From Modestobacter caceresii (GTDB lineage Bacteria > Actinomycetota > Actinomycetes > Mycobacteriales > Geodermatophilaceae), in the NCBI RefSeq assembly GCF_000761485.1, contig NZ_JPMX01000118.1, positions 223,370 to 287,369 on the forward strand: a DNA stretch of 64,000 nucleotides, given 5' to 3'. Below, one piece after another: positions 35,976-43,611 of this stretch (positions are counted from its first letter, which is position 1; each line of letters starts with the position of its first letter). The position numbers were made by a program, and so were the translations under genes. The notes under the pieces are model-generated. The model searched no databases. It was not told the origin of the DNA and was given only the letters and a program-made list of their open reading frames with translations.

Positions 35976-35981
35976 TACGGT
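35976..35981 (+). promoter_or_regulatory. -10 box (TACGGT) upstream of the VOC gene
   Basis: TACGGT ends 7 bases before an ATG at 35989, the spacing seen at other probable leaderless starts in this window. The VOC gene begins only at 36211, so the transcript would carry a ~220-base leader that starts with a short open frame. Confidence 0.4.
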
Positions 35982-35988
35982 CGCCGCC

Positions 35989-36045
35989 ATGACTGCCGGG
36001 TCGGCCTCGAGCCGTGAGCGAGTCGGGTACCCGGCCCGCACGTGA
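35989..36045 (+). CDS. Possible leaderless 18-codon leader peptide
   Basis: ATG at 35989 is followed by 17 further codons (MTAGSASSRERVGYPART) and TGA at 36043-36045. Its only support is the promoter-like TACGGT box exactly 7 bases upstream. A 7-pair GC-rich hairpin (GGCGGCC/GGCCGCC, within 36052-36071) lies just after the stop. It could be a leader peptide controlling the VOC gene, or chance. Confidence 0.25.
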   Translation: MTAGSASSRERVGYPART

Positions 36046-36210
36046 CCCCCGGGCGGCCCCGTGGGCCGCCTCCGGCGAAGACCGATCCCGCGCACCGTGT
36101 CCACCCCGGTGCCGCACCGCCCGCACCACGACCTGCTCCCGGCCCCGAGCCGGTTCCCCTGCGCACTCCCCGGCCCTCGTGCGGCCGGCCCCTCACCCCT
36201 CGGAGCACCC

Positions 36211-36621
36211 GTGCCCACTGCTGCCCTGCACCACATGATCGTCCCGGTCACCGACCGGGACGCCGCCGTCGACTGGTTCGTCGACCTGCTGGAACTCCGC
36301 GAGCCCTACACGGACGGCTTCTTCCGGTCCGTGCAGCTCGACGACACGATCGTGCTGAACTTCGCCGGCGCGCCGTCGGCGGAGCCGCTGCACCTGGCCT
36401 TCCTGATCGGCGAGGAGCACTTCGACCGCGTCCGGGCCCGGCTCGACGCCGACGGGACGCCGTACACCGCCGACCCGCCCGGGCGCCGTCCTGGCGAGGT
36501 CGGCGAGGTCAACCCCGACGGCAGCGGACGGCGGCTGTACTTCCGCGGCCCGGACGGCCACCTGCTGGAGGTGCTGACGGCCCGCTACACCGACGTGCCG
36601 GCCGGCTCCGCGGCGGGCTGA
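36211..36621 (+). CDS. VOC (glyoxalase/bleomycin-resistance fold) family protein
   Basis: A 136-residue VOC protein: LHHMIVPVTDRDAAVDWFVDLL at the start (metal-binding His in LHHMIV) and RRLYFRGPDGHLLEVLT at the end with the second His/Glu pair. One two-module VOC domain. The GTG at 36211 has GGAG 6 bases upstream; a frame open to 36061 adds only Pro/Arg-rich sequence. Convergent with the RecB-type nuclease gene, one base apart. Reaction unknown (dioxygenase, isomerase or binding protein). Confidence 0.82.
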   Translation: MPTAALHHMIVPVTDRDAAVDWFVDLLELREPYTDGFFRSVQLDDTIVLNFAGAPSAEPLHLAFLIGEEHFDRVRARLDADGTPYTADPPGRRPGEVGEVNPDGSGRRLYFRGPDGHLLEVLTARYTDVPAGSAAG

Positions 36622-36622
36622 C

Positions 36623-37477
36623 TCACTCGGCAGCCGCCACCGGCTCGGGAGGCAGGAAGCTCCACGTCTCCCGGGCCGGGGCGGCCGCCTGACCGGTCGG
36701 GCAGCTGGAACGGAAGTCGCACCAGCTGCACTGCTGGCCCGGCACCGGCGGGAAGGCCTCGTCGACGTCCGCGCCCGCGGCCAGTGCCTCGGTCGCGGTG
36801 CCGATGTCGGCGGCGATGTCCTCGGCCCGGCGGACGTGGTTGGCCAGCGACCGGTCGGTGTGCTCGAAGGCAGCGACCGTGCCCGACGGGAGGTGGTGCA
36901 GCTCGACCCGGGTGCACGGACGGCGCAGCGTGCGCCGGACGCCCAGCACGTACAGCGCCAGTGCCGGTGACCCGCGTGCCTCGTCCTCGGTGCTGGGGAC
37001 GCGGCCGGTCTTGTAGTCGACGACGACCAGCTCGTCGCCCCGGCGGTCGATCCGGTCGACCCGGCCGGAGAGGGCGAGGGCCTCGGTGGTGGCGCCGACC
37101 GTGCGCTCGGTGCCGGCCGGCTCGTCGGTGGGGTCGAGCTCGGCCACGTAGTCGGTGATCCAGGCCGCGGCCTTGGCCCGCCACTGCGCGGCCTGCTCGT
37201 CGTCCCGGAAGCCGGCCCGCGACCAGCCGCTGTAGAGCAGCTGCCGGGCCGCGGCCGGGGTGCGCTTCTCCACCGGCAGCTCCCACCACGAGCGCAGCGC
37301 CGCGTGCACCGCCGAGCCCACGGTGTTGTGCGCCCACGGCGGGCCCTTCGGCGGACTCGGCCGGGTGAGGTAGGCGAACCGGTACCGGCGCGGGCAGTCG
37401 GCGAAGGTGGCCAGTTTGCTGGGCGTGCAGGAGAACAGCCGCTTGGGCATGCCGGGCATCTCCAGCTGGTCGCTCAC
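36623..37477 (-). CDS. RecB-family PD-(D/E)XK nuclease with four-cysteine cluster
   Basis: A 284-residue protein. FADCPRRYRFAY near residue 25, VGSAVHAALRSWW, VVVDYKTGRVP (catalytic Asp/Lys) and ALYVLGVRRTL (QxxxY-like region), then CSWCDFRSSC at the C-terminus. The four cysteines match the Fe-S staple of Cas4/AddB-type nucleases. A stand-alone actinobacterial RecB-like exonuclease; no CRISPR elements are nearby, so a Cas4 role is not suggested. GTG start at 37477. Confidence 0.85.
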   Translation of the reverse strand: MSDQLEMPGMPKRLFSCTPSKLATFADCPRRYRFAYLTRPSPPKGPPWAHNTVGSAVHAALRSWWELPVEKRTPAAARQLLYSGWSRAGFRDDEQAAQWRAKAAAWITDYVAELDPTDEPAGTERTVGATTEALALSGRVDRIDRRGDELVVVDYKTGRVPSTEDEARGSPALALYVLGVRRTLRRPCTRVELHHLPSGTVAAFEHTDRSLANHVRRAEDIAADIGTATEALAAGADVDEAFPPVPGQQCSWCDFRSSCPTGQAAAPARETWSFLPPEPVAAAE

Positions 37478-37528
37478 CGGTCCCCCTCCGTCGCCACGCC
37501 GCCACGGTAACCGGGGCCACCGACAGGG

Positions 37529-38386
37529 TCAGTCGGTGAGCACGGCACTGCCGGTGCCGGCGGCCAGCAGCGCCGCGTACTGCTCGGGGTCGGTGGTGCA
37601 GGCGCCGATCGCGGTGCGCTTGTTGGTGCCGTGGTAGTCGCTGGAGCCGGTCTGGATCAACCCCAGCCCGGTGGCCAGGGCACGCAGGTACGCCCGCTGG
37701 TCGGGCGTGTGGTCGGGGTGCTCGACCTCCAGGCCGAGCAGCCCGGCGGCGGCCATCTCGGCGATCGCGTCGTCGCCGACCACCCGCCCCCGCTTCGTCG
37801 CCAGGCCGTGGGCGAACACCGGCACCCCACCGGCGGCACGGACCAACCGGATTCCGTCGAGCACATCGGTGTCGGCCTTGGCCGCGTAGTAGGGGCTGCC
37901 GTGGTGCAGGAGCGTGCCGAAGGCGTGGTCGACCGAGTCGACCACGCCCGCCTCGACCAGCGCCCGCGCCACGTGCGGCCGCCCGACCACCCCGCCCTCG
38001 CTGCGGGCGACGATCTCGGCCCAGACGATCGGGTAGCCGTCGGTGGCGAGCGCGGTGACGATCCGCTCCCCCCGGCTGAGCCGCTCCTCGCGCAGCCGTA
38101 CCCGCTCGGCGGCGAAGGCCGGGTGCAGCGGGTCGAACAGGTAGGCCAGCAGGTGCACGCTGATCGGCGACTCCCCGGCGGGGAAGTACCGGCAGGACAT
38201 CTCCATCCCCGGCACGAGCGTCAGCCCGGGCGGGCGCGCCTCCTCGGCCCGGGCCCAGCCGGCCGTCGTGTCGTGGTCGGTGAGGGCGACGACGTCGAGC
38301 CCGGCTGCGGCCGCGGTGGCGACCAGGGCGGCGGGGCTGTCGGTGCCGTCGGAGACCGAGGAGTGGGTGTGCAGGTCGATGCGCAC
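37529..38386 (-). CDS. PHP domain phosphoesterase
   Basis: A 285-residue PHP protein with metal-binding motifs in order: DLHTHSSVSDG at the very N-terminus, ALTDHDTTAGW, VPVFAHGLA, VEHPDHTP and GSSDYHGTNK. This set matches the YciV/RNase AM (3',5'-nucleoside bisphosphate phosphatase) group. The GTG at 38386 puts the first motif at residue 4, as usual for the family, and has GGGGG just upstream; the frame is open much further as shadow. It sits near a RecB nuclease and a DUF6758 gene, an arrangement recurrent in actinobacteria. Confidence 0.88.
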   Translation of the reverse strand: MRIDLHTHSSVSDGTDSPAALVATAAAAGLDVVALTDHDTTAGWARAEEARPPGLTLVPGMEMSCRYFPAGESPISVHLLAYLFDPLHPAFAAERVRLREERLSRGERIVTALATDGYPIVWAEIVARSEGGVVGRPHVARALVEAGVVDSVDHAFGTLLHHGSPYYAAKADTDVLDGIRLVRAAGGVPVFAHGLATKRGRVVGDDAIAEMAAAGLLGLEVEHPDHTPDQRAYLRALATGLGLIQTGSSDYHGTNKRTAIGACTTDPEQYAALLAAGTGSAVLTD

Positions 38387-38442
38387 GCCCCCAGCCTGCC
38401 GCACCGGCGCGGGACCCGCCGCAGGGTGGTCGGGTGGACCGG

Positions 38443-39117
38443 TCAGGACGGCGGGCGGGTGCGCGGGATCGGGGCGGTGTCGTGCCCGCGCCCCGGCGTC
38501 AGCGGTGGCGGCATGTGCTGTTCGGGGGCGTCGCCGGCCCCCCGGTCGTCGGCGCTCATCGACCCCTCGGCGTCCTCGTCGGAGCTCACCGGGTTGGTGG
38601 AGAAGTCGGAGCCGAACATCAGCTCCGACAGCCGCTTGTACAGCGCCTTCGCGTGCGGCAGGTAGGTGATCTCGTCCAGGCCCTGCGCCTGCCCGGCGGA
38701 CTCGAAGCGGAAGGTGCCGTAGCCCAGTACCTGACCCCAGAAGGTCTCCTTCCAGGTCAGGTCGGTGATCCGGCGCAGGGGCATGACCGCGACGGTGCGG
38801 ATGATCACCCCCGACGTCATCAGCACCCGCCGGCGGGTGATCAGGAAGTGCCGCACCCACCATTCACCGACGTGCAGCCCGAGATAGCCCAGCGCGCCGA
38901 GCACCACGAGCAGCCCGACGACGGCCCCGGCCCCCGCGTTGTCCAGGTCGAGCTGCAGCACCCACACCCCGACCACGAGGGCCGGGACGCCCCGGGCCAG
39001 GGGGCGCGCCAGCACCGCCGGGTGACGGCGGGTGGCGATGACCGGGGGCTCGTCGGGGAGCAGGTACTTCTCGGCGTCCTTGCCCCAGCGGGGCCGCCGG
39101 GTACGGGCGCCGGACAC
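38443..39117 (-). CDS. PH domain membrane protein (bacterial PH / DUF304-like)
   Basis: A 224-residue protein. An N-terminal KYLLPDEPPVIATRRHPAVL segment is followed by two hydrophobic helices (around 47-62 and 70-88) and a bacterial PH-type domain containing FLITRRRVLMTSGVIIRTVAVMPLRRITDL. Acidic, proline-rich C-terminal tail. The GTG at 39117 is preferred to an upstream in-frame start because it begins close to the conserved region and leaves 7 bases to the preceding small gene, making a probable operon. Function unknown; probably associated with the cytoplasmic face of the membrane. Confidence 0.75.
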   Translation of the reverse strand: MSGARTRRPRWGKDAEKYLLPDEPPVIATRRHPAVLARPLARGVPALVVGVWVLQLDLDNAGAGAVVGLLVVLGALGYLGLHVGEWWVRHFLITRRRVLMTSGVIIRTVAVMPLRRITDLTWKETFWGQVLGYGTFRFESAGQAQGLDEITYLPHAKALYKRLSELMFGSDFSTNPVSSDEDAEGSMSADDRGAGDAPEQHMPPPLTPGRGHDTAPIPRTRPPS

Positions 39118-39124
39118 GGCCGGG

Positions 39125-39280
39125 CTAGACCAGGGATTCCACGAAGGCCGACAGCGAGCCGGCCGCGTCACTGAGGGCGCCGCCGGCGCTGCGCACGATG
39201 CCGGCCGCGTCCTCGGGCCGCTGGATCACGTAGAAGACCACGAACGCGATGGCCAGCCAGGTGAGCACCTTCTTCAGCAA
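39125..39280 (-). CDS. Small single-pass membrane protein
   Basis: About 51 residues. It begins LLKKVLTWLAIAFVVFYVIQ, a lysine-capped transmembrane helix, then an Ala/Gly-rich amphipathic stretch. The TTG at 39280 gives the compact MLKK start; a GTG at 39304 is the alternative. It is immediately upstream of the PH-domain gene (7 bases). No function known. Confidence 0.6.
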   Translation of the reverse strand: MLKKVLTWLAIAFVVFYVIQRPEDAAGIVRSAGGALSDAAGSLSAFVESLV

Positions 39281-39472
39281 GGTCGCACCGTTTCCCTTCC
39301 TCACGTGGCCAGGCGGACTCGACGGCGACCGGGCTAGCGGGCCGACGGCAGTGCACCTCGACGGCCGTCCGGACCGCGCACCCATGAGTAACAGCAGCCC
39401 CACCCGGAACACCACTCGCCACGCCGACCGCGTGTCGAACGGATCCACACCGGCCGGTTCGTCACCGCCCGC

Positions 39473-40099
39473 TCACCGGCCGGGCAGCAGCCGATCGGTC
39501 GTCGGGCCGAGCGGGAGGTCGGGGTAGACCCGGTCGCGCAGGTCGAGCAGGGAGAGGTCCTCGGCCAGCAACCAGGCGGCCGACGCCGGCCAGGTGACCA
39601 GCCACAGCCAGACCCCGTGGGCCTCCCCGACGTAGGCGGCGCGGTCGTCGCCCACCGGTACCAGCCACAGCGGCACCCGCTGCCCGGCGGCCTCGACCGC
39701 GACGGTGGAGGGACCGGCACCGACGAGCTCTCCCGGGTCGACGCCGGGCAGCCCGGCGTAGCCGCAGCCCAGGCCGGTGCCGGGCTCCTCGGCCACGAGC
39801 ACCAGTTCCGCCGAGCCCCCGAGCGGCGCCGGGCCGGCGCAGGCGACGACGATCGCCCGGGCCCCGGGCTCACCGCCCCAGGCCAGCCCGGTGACCGCCC
39901 AGCCGCCGGGCATCGGGTCGGGCACCCAGGCCGGCACCCGGGCATCGGCGCACACCGCGCTGATCGCGTCGTGGGCAACCACGGCGGTGTGGTGCAGCGG
40001 GGTGACGGCTGCGTGCACGTGGCACCAGCCCTCGTCGGCCGAGCCGGGGCGGACGACCAGAACCTCGCCGCAGCGCGGGCACACCGGGGAGACACTCAT
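39473..40099 (-). CDS. DUF6758 family protein
   Basis: A 208-residue protein with an N-terminal CPRCG followed by GWCHVH, a likely zinc ribbon, then PAWVPDPMPGGWAVTGLAWGG, GPAPLGGSAELVLVAEEPGTGLG and a Trp-rich LWLVTWPASAAWLL segment. I recognise the pattern of the actinobacterial DUF6758 family, usually near PHP and RecB-type genes as here. ATG start, divergent from the NUDIX gene. Function unknown. Confidence 0.7.
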   Translation of the reverse strand: MSVSPVCPRCGEVLVVRPGSADEGWCHVHAAVTPLHHTAVVAHDAISAVCADARVPAWVPDPMPGGWAVTGLAWGGEPGARAIVVACAGPAPLGGSAELVLVAEEPGTGLGCGYAGLPGVDPGELVGAGPSTVAVEAAGQRVPLWLVPVGDDRAAYVGEAHGVWLWLVTWPASAAWLLAEDLSLLDLRDRVYPDLPLGPTTDRLLPGR

Positions 40100-40186
40100 C
40101 GCCGCTCACCGTCCTGTTCTGCCGTGGGTTCGTCAAGCATCGCCTCAGCGTCCCGCCGTCCCGGGCACCGGGTCCCCGGCCGCCCG

Positions 40187-40192
40187 TACCCT
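40187..40192 (+). promoter_or_regulatory. Leaderless -10 box (TACCCT) of the NUDIX gene
   Basis: TACCCT ends 7 bases before the GTG at 40200, with no good Shine-Dalgarno distance, consistent with a leaderless transcript. The same hexamer and spacing occur at 57725 before another GTG. Confidence 0.5.
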
Positions 40193-40199
40193 TCCCGAG

Positions 40200-40613
40200 G
40201 TGGACGACCCGCGGCCGGAGGTGGCGTGCGTCGGCGCCGTGGTGCACGACGAGCGGGGCCGCCTGCTGCTGATCCGCCGGAGCCACGCCCCGAGCGCGGG
40301 CCTGTGGTCGGTGCCGGGCGGTCGGGTGGAACCCGGCGAGTCCGAGGCCGACGCCGTCGTCCGGGAGACCGCCGAGGAGACCGGGCTGGCCGTGCGCCCG
40401 GTACGGGTGCTGGGCCACGTCCGGATCGACGGGGACGGCGTCGTCTTCACCGTCACCGACTGGCTGTGCACCGTGGTCGAGCCGGAGCGACAGCCGGTGG
40501 CCGGGGACGACGCCGACGACGCCGTCTTCGTGGACGCCGCCGGGCTGACCGCGCTGGAAATGGCGCCCGGCGTGCTCACCGCGCTCTCCGGCTGGGGCGT
40601 GCTCCCCCGCTGA
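40200..40613 (+). CDS. NUDIX hydrolase
   Basis: A 137-residue protein with a complete NUDIX box: GGRVEPGESEADAVVRETAEETGL matches GX5EX7REUXEEXGU (about residues 40-63). The pattern VACVGAVVHDERGRLLLIRR at the start is typical of small NUDIX pyrophosphatases (MutT/ADP-ribose or nucleotide type). The GTG at 40200 is immediately preceded by a -10 box; the frame upstream overlaps the DUF6758 gene and is shadow. Substrate not determined. Confidence 0.88.
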   Translation: MDDPRPEVACVGAVVHDERGRLLLIRRSHAPSAGLWSVPGGRVEPGESEADAVVRETAEETGLAVRPVRVLGHVRIDGDGVVFTVTDWLCTVVEPERQPVAGDDADDAVFVDAAGLTALEMAPGVLTALSGWGVLPR

Positions 40614-40637
40614 GCTCGCGAGCACCCGGAGCCGCAC

Positions 40638-40955
40638 TCACCTGGAGTCCGACGGCGGCAGCAGGGGCGGTGAGAACACCTGGTCGATGGGGAGCGGCCC
40701 GACGTACCGCTGGCAGGTGCACGGGACCTGCTTGTACGCGGTGGGCTCCTTGTCGGAGTCGTACTTGAGCGGGTCGCCGTTCATCATCCCGTGGCACCGC
40801 CCGGTCTCCGCGTTGTGCATCGACATGCCGTGACCGCACCCGCAGATCGCCTGGATCGGCTTGGGAGCCCGGTGGTGGCGTCCCTGCACGTAGCCGATGG
40901 CCTGCCCCAGCAGCACCGCCCCCACCCCGACGAGGATCGAGATCGGGTCCATCAC
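40638..40955 (-). CDS. Small membrane-anchored cysteine/histidine-rich protein
   Basis: A 105-residue protein: one N-terminal hydrophobic helix (ISILVGVGAVLLGQAIGYV) and a hydrophilic domain with C-x-C-G-H, then MHN, CHG and a final CTCQRY. The spacing of Cys and His suggests a small zinc-binding knuckle on a membrane anchor. GTG at 40955, or the ATG directly after it at 40952. It follows the NUDIX gene in convergent orientation. No named family recognised. Confidence 0.6.
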   Translation of the reverse strand: MMDPISILVGVGAVLLGQAIGYVQGRHHRAPKPIQAICGCGHGMSMHNAETGRCHGMMNGDPLKYDSDKEPTAYKQVPCTCQRYVGPLPIDQVFSPPLLPPSDSR

Positions 40956-41019
40956 GTACCGCCCTCTCCGCCGTCGCGGTGGCCGGCGACGTCCGCCGGC
41001 ACGGGGTGCCCGGGGCCGG

Positions 41020-41526
41020 TCACCGACGGACGGGCTCGGGACGCCCGGGCTGCTCCCCGCCGCGGGCCTCTCCGTAGGAGCGCTTGGGCACCATGACCTT
41101 CCGACGGAAGACGCAGACCACGGTGCCGTCCTGCTTGTAGCCGATGGTCTCGACGTGGACGACGCCCCGGTCGTCCTTGGAGCGGGACTCGGTCTTGTCC
41201 AGCACGGTGGTCTCGCCGTAGATCGTGTCGCCGTGGAAGGTCGGGGCGACGTGCTTGAGCGACTCGACCTCGAGGTTGGCGATCGCCTTGCCGGAGACGT
41301 CGGCGACGCTCATGCCGAGCAGCAGCGAGTAGACGTAGTTGCCGACGACGACGTTCTCCCCGAAGTCGGTGGTCTCCGCGGCGTAGTGGGCGTCCAGGTG
41401 CAGCGGGTGGTGGTTCATGGTGAGCAGGCAGAACAGGTGGTCGTCGTACTCGGTGACGGTCTTGCCGGGCCAGTGCTTGTAGGTGGCGCCGACCTCGAAC
41501 TCCTCGTAGTACCGGCCGAACTGCAT
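41020..41526 (-). CDS. MaoC-like hydratase/dehydratase (hot-dog fold)
   Basis: A 168-residue single hot-dog domain protein. KTVTEYDDHLFCLLTMNHHPLHLD contains the Asp/His dyad of MaoC-like hydratases (here TMNHHPLH), followed by VVGNYVYSLLLGMSVADVSGKAIANLEV. It resembles mesaconyl- or enoyl-CoA hydratase-like MaoC proteins of actinobacteria. ATG with a GGGAGCAG Shine-Dalgarno. Substrate, probably a CoA thioester, is inferred from the family. Confidence 0.85.
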   Translation of the reverse strand: MQFGRYYEEFEVGATYKHWPGKTVTEYDDHLFCLLTMNHHPLHLDAHYAAETTDFGENVVVGNYVYSLLLGMSVADVSGKAIANLEVESLKHVAPTFHGDTIYGETTVLDKTESRSKDDRGVVHVETIGYKQDGTVVCVFRRKVMVPKRSYGEARGGEQPGRPEPVRR

Positions 41527-41656
41527 CGGGCTGCTCCCACTGGTCGCTCATCAGGTGACGGACGACGCAGGTGGGACTGCCGGGGCGGCCGGGTGCACGC
41601 GCGCGCCGGCTGCCCGCCACGGAGCGACGATGACCCGTCTGGACGGGCGCCGATCC

Positions 41657-41662
41657 TACGAT
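41657..41662 (+). promoter_or_regulatory. Leaderless -10 box (TACGAT)
   Basis: TACGAT ends 6 bases before the GTG at 41669. The same spacing recurs at other leaderless starts in the window, and this is the reason for preferring 41669 over the ATG at 41630. Confidence 0.45.
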
Positions 41663-41668
41663 GACCCG

Positions 41669-42157
41669 GTGCACCTGCAGTCCGCCCCCGAGCTGCCCGC
41701 CGAGGCCGAGGTCGAGCGCCTGACCCCGGGTGGGCGGCGCGCCCGACTGGCCGCGGTCGCGATAGTGCTGGCCCTGTTGCTGGCCGGCACGGTGTGGGGG
41801 AACGACGACTCGTTCCCCTTCGGCCCGTTCCGGATGTACTCCACCCGCGCGAACCCCGACACCCCGGTCGTCTCGACCCGGGTGGTCGGGCTGACCGCCA
41901 CGGGTGAGGAGGTGCGGCTCTCCGGCGGCGAGGTGGGGCTGCGCCGGGCCGAGTTCGAGGGCCAGCTCCCCCGCATCGGCGAGGACCCCTCGCTGCTCGG
42001 GCTCCTCGCCGACTCCTATGCCGAGCGCAACCCCGCCGCCGAGGAGCTGGTCGAGGTCCAGGTCGTGCAGCGCCGCATCGACCTCGAGGACGGCCAGCGG
42101 ACCGGTGACGTCACCGACCGGGTGCTGATCGAGTACCAGCTGGAGGACGGCGAGTGA
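41669..42157 (+). CDS. Single-pass membrane protein, partner of the HTTM protein
   Basis: About 162 residues: a hydrophilic start, one transmembrane helix (about residues 28-43, AVAIVLALLLAGTVWG) and an extracytoplasmic domain that begins DSFPFGPFRMYSTR. The GTG at 41669 follows a TACGAT box by 6 bases; an ATG at 41630 with GGAG 5 bases upstream is an alternative adding 13 residues. The stop overlaps the GTG of the HTTM gene, so the two are translationally coupled and probably act together. No named family recognised. Confidence 0.65.
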   Translation: MHLQSAPELPAEAEVERLTPGGRRARLAAVAIVLALLLAGTVWGNDDSFPFGPFRMYSTRANPDTPVVSTRVVGLTATGEEVRLSGGEVGLRRAEFEGQLPRIGEDPSLLGLLADSYAERNPAAEELVEVQVVQRRIDLEDGQRTGDVTDRVLIEYQLEDGE

Positions 42158-43083
42158 GCACCGCAGCCACCACCCCGCCCACCGCGGCACCGATGCGCCC
42201 GGAGGTGGCCCCGGCTGTCCCCGGCACCCCCCGCTGGTGGTTCCGCCCGGTGCCGCTGGCCCGGATCGCGGTCTTCCGGGCCATCGCCTACCTGTTCATC
42301 CCGATCGACGTCTTCCTCACCACGGCGTGGGTGCGCGCCCACGCCGACGTGCCCACCGACTGGTACGCGCCGCTGCTGGTCGGCCGGCTGCTGAACCTGC
42401 CCACCCCGACGCACACCCTCGTGCTGGTCGTCCAGTGGGCGCTGGTGATCGCCGCGGTGGCCGCCGCCACCGGCCGGGCGCCACGGCTGCTCGGCCTCGC
42501 CGTCTTCCTCCTCTACTCGGAGTGGATGGTCATCGCGATGAGCTACGGGAAGGTCGACCACGACCGGATCGCCTTCCTGGTCGCCCTGGCGGTGCTGCCG
42601 ACGATCGGGCGGGCGCGGCTGCGGGACCGGCGCTCCTCGGAGGCCGCCGGGTTCGCGATGGCGGCCGTGCTGTTCACCGTGATGCTCACCTACTTCCTGG
42701 CGGCCTGGGCGAAGATCCGGTTCGGCGGCTGGGACTGGGCGACCGGTGCCACCCTGACCCGCGCGCTGGTCCGCCGGGGCACCGACCTGTCGATGTGGAC
42801 GCTGGACGTGGCCTGGCTGCTGCCGACGGTGCAGTGGGTGATGATCGTGCTCGAGCTGGCGGCACCGCTGATCCTGCTGGTGCGCACCGACCGGGCCCGG
42901 ATCGGGCTGGTGCTCTTCCTGCTCGGCTTCCACGTGATGGTCTACGCCGGGGTCACGATCATCTTCCTGCCGCACTGCATCGCGATCCTGTCGATCCTGC
43001 CGTGGGAGCGGCTGTCGGTGCTCCAGCGCCGTGACAACCTGACCGGGCTGCCTGCGGTGCCCGGGACCCCCACCCCGGGCTGA
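42154..43083 (+). CDS. HTTM-domain polytopic membrane protein (vitamin K carboxylase-like)
   Basis: A 309-residue protein with about seven to eight hydrophobic helices. LARIAVFRAIAYLFIPIDVFLTTAW at the start, HTLVLVVQWALVI, a WxxWxxG-like RFGGWDWATGATL and LGFHVMVYAGVTIIFLPHCIAIL are consistent with the HTTM (horizontally transferred transmembrane) group related to vitamin-K-dependent gamma-carboxylase. The family catalyses or is suspected of carboxylation/epoxidation chemistry; activity here is unproven. The GTG overlaps the stop of the upstream membrane protein gene. Confidence 0.65.
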   Translation: MSTAATTPPTAAPMRPEVAPAVPGTPRWWFRPVPLARIAVFRAIAYLFIPIDVFLTTAWVRAHADVPTDWYAPLLVGRLLNLPTPTHTLVLVVQWALVIAAVAAATGRAPRLLGLAVFLLYSEWMVIAMSYGKVDHDRIAFLVALAVLPTIGRARLRDRRSSEAAGFAMAAVLFTVMLTYFLAAWAKIRFGGWDWATGATLTRALVRRGTDLSMWTLDVAWLLPTVQWVMIVLELAAPLILLVRTDRARIGLVLFLLGFHVMVYAGVTIIFLPHCIAILSILPWERLSVLQRRDNLTGLPAVPGTPTPG

Positions 43084-43107
43084 CCCGCCGGTCGGCGTCC
43101 CCGCCGT

Positions 43108-43141
43108 GCCGCGTCGGCGTCAGAGCCGCGTCGGCGTCAGA
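43108..43141. repeat. Perfect 17-bp tandem duplication at the WXG gene 3' end
   Basis: 43108-43124 is repeated exactly at 43125-43141. The downstream copy (on plus) contains the TGA stop of the WXG100-like gene, and the other copy contains a second TGA just behind it, so the reading frame is not altered. Confidence 0.85.
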
Positions 43142-43430
43142 GCATGGCGCCGATCCGGGCGGCCATCTCGGCCTCGTGCTGCTGGTAGGCCGAGGAGACG
43201 CTGGTGAGCAGCTGCCCCATGCCGGTGAGCGCCTCGCTCACCCCCTGGCTGGACAGCCGCCACTTCTCGTAGAGCTCGCTGAACTGCACGGCGGCCTGAC
43301 TGTCGGTCCAGCCCTCCAGCACCGAGCTGTTGATCCCGGCGGACAGCGTCGCGTGCCGGGCCGAGGTGTCGGCGGCCTCCGCCCGGCACTGCCCTGCCAT
43401 CGTGTCCAGCGTCGCGATGTCGACCTTCAT
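43137..43430 (-). CDS. WXG100-like type VII secretion target
   Basis: A 97-residue, two-helix protein of the usual WXG100 length. The helix-turn-helix bend holds EGWTDSQAA, with Trp followed by Thr-Asp instead of the canonical W-x-G. The second helix carries a C-terminal YQQHEAEM segment, close to the YxxxD/E export signal (Y-Q-Q-H-E). ATG at 43430 with GAGGAGGGG just upstream and a TAGGTT-like -10 box at 43471-43476. It is divergent from an FHA-FtsK ATPase of the EccC/EssC type, the motor that would export it. Confidence 0.75.
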   Translation of the reverse strand: MKVDIATLDTMAGQCRAEAADTSARHATLSAGINSSVLEGWTDSQAAVQFSELYEKWRLSSQGVSEALTGMGQLLTSVSSAYQQHEAEMAARIGAML

Positions 43431-43611
43431 GACCCCTCCTCGGCTGCCGGGGACGTCCCGACGGGGTCCGAACCTAGGGCCGCCGCGGCGCGCGCGACCG
43501 CTGCTGTCCACAGCCGACCCGGTCGTCCACAGATGTCGATCGGGACCCCCGCGCCCCCGTCGGCCACCGGCACGATCACCGGGTGGTCAGGTCCCCGCTG
43601 CGGTGTCCCGC
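43431..43611. promoter_or_regulatory. Divergent control region of the WXG100/FHA-FtsK pair
   Basis: These 181 bases lie between the divergent genes. Toward the WXG gene there is a TAGGTT -10 box on the minus strand (43471-43476) and a strong Shine-Dalgarno. Two TCCACA-containing sequences (43504-43512 and 43523-43531) resemble DnaA boxes with one changed base but may be chance. No clear promoter is visible for the FHA gene. Confidence 0.35.

Noticed and set aside
36623..37477. Cas4-like call for the four-cysteine RecB-type nuclease
   Set aside because: No CRISPR repeats or other cas genes are present; stand-alone RecB-like nucleases of this type are usual in actinobacteria.
43504..43531. DnaA-box-like sequences (also 52116-52124, a perfect TTGTCCACA, and 53046-53054)
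   Set aside because: A relaxed actinobacterial DnaA box is expected about three times by chance in 64 kb at this base composition, and there is no dnaA/dnaN context or AT-rich unwinding element. Not an origin.
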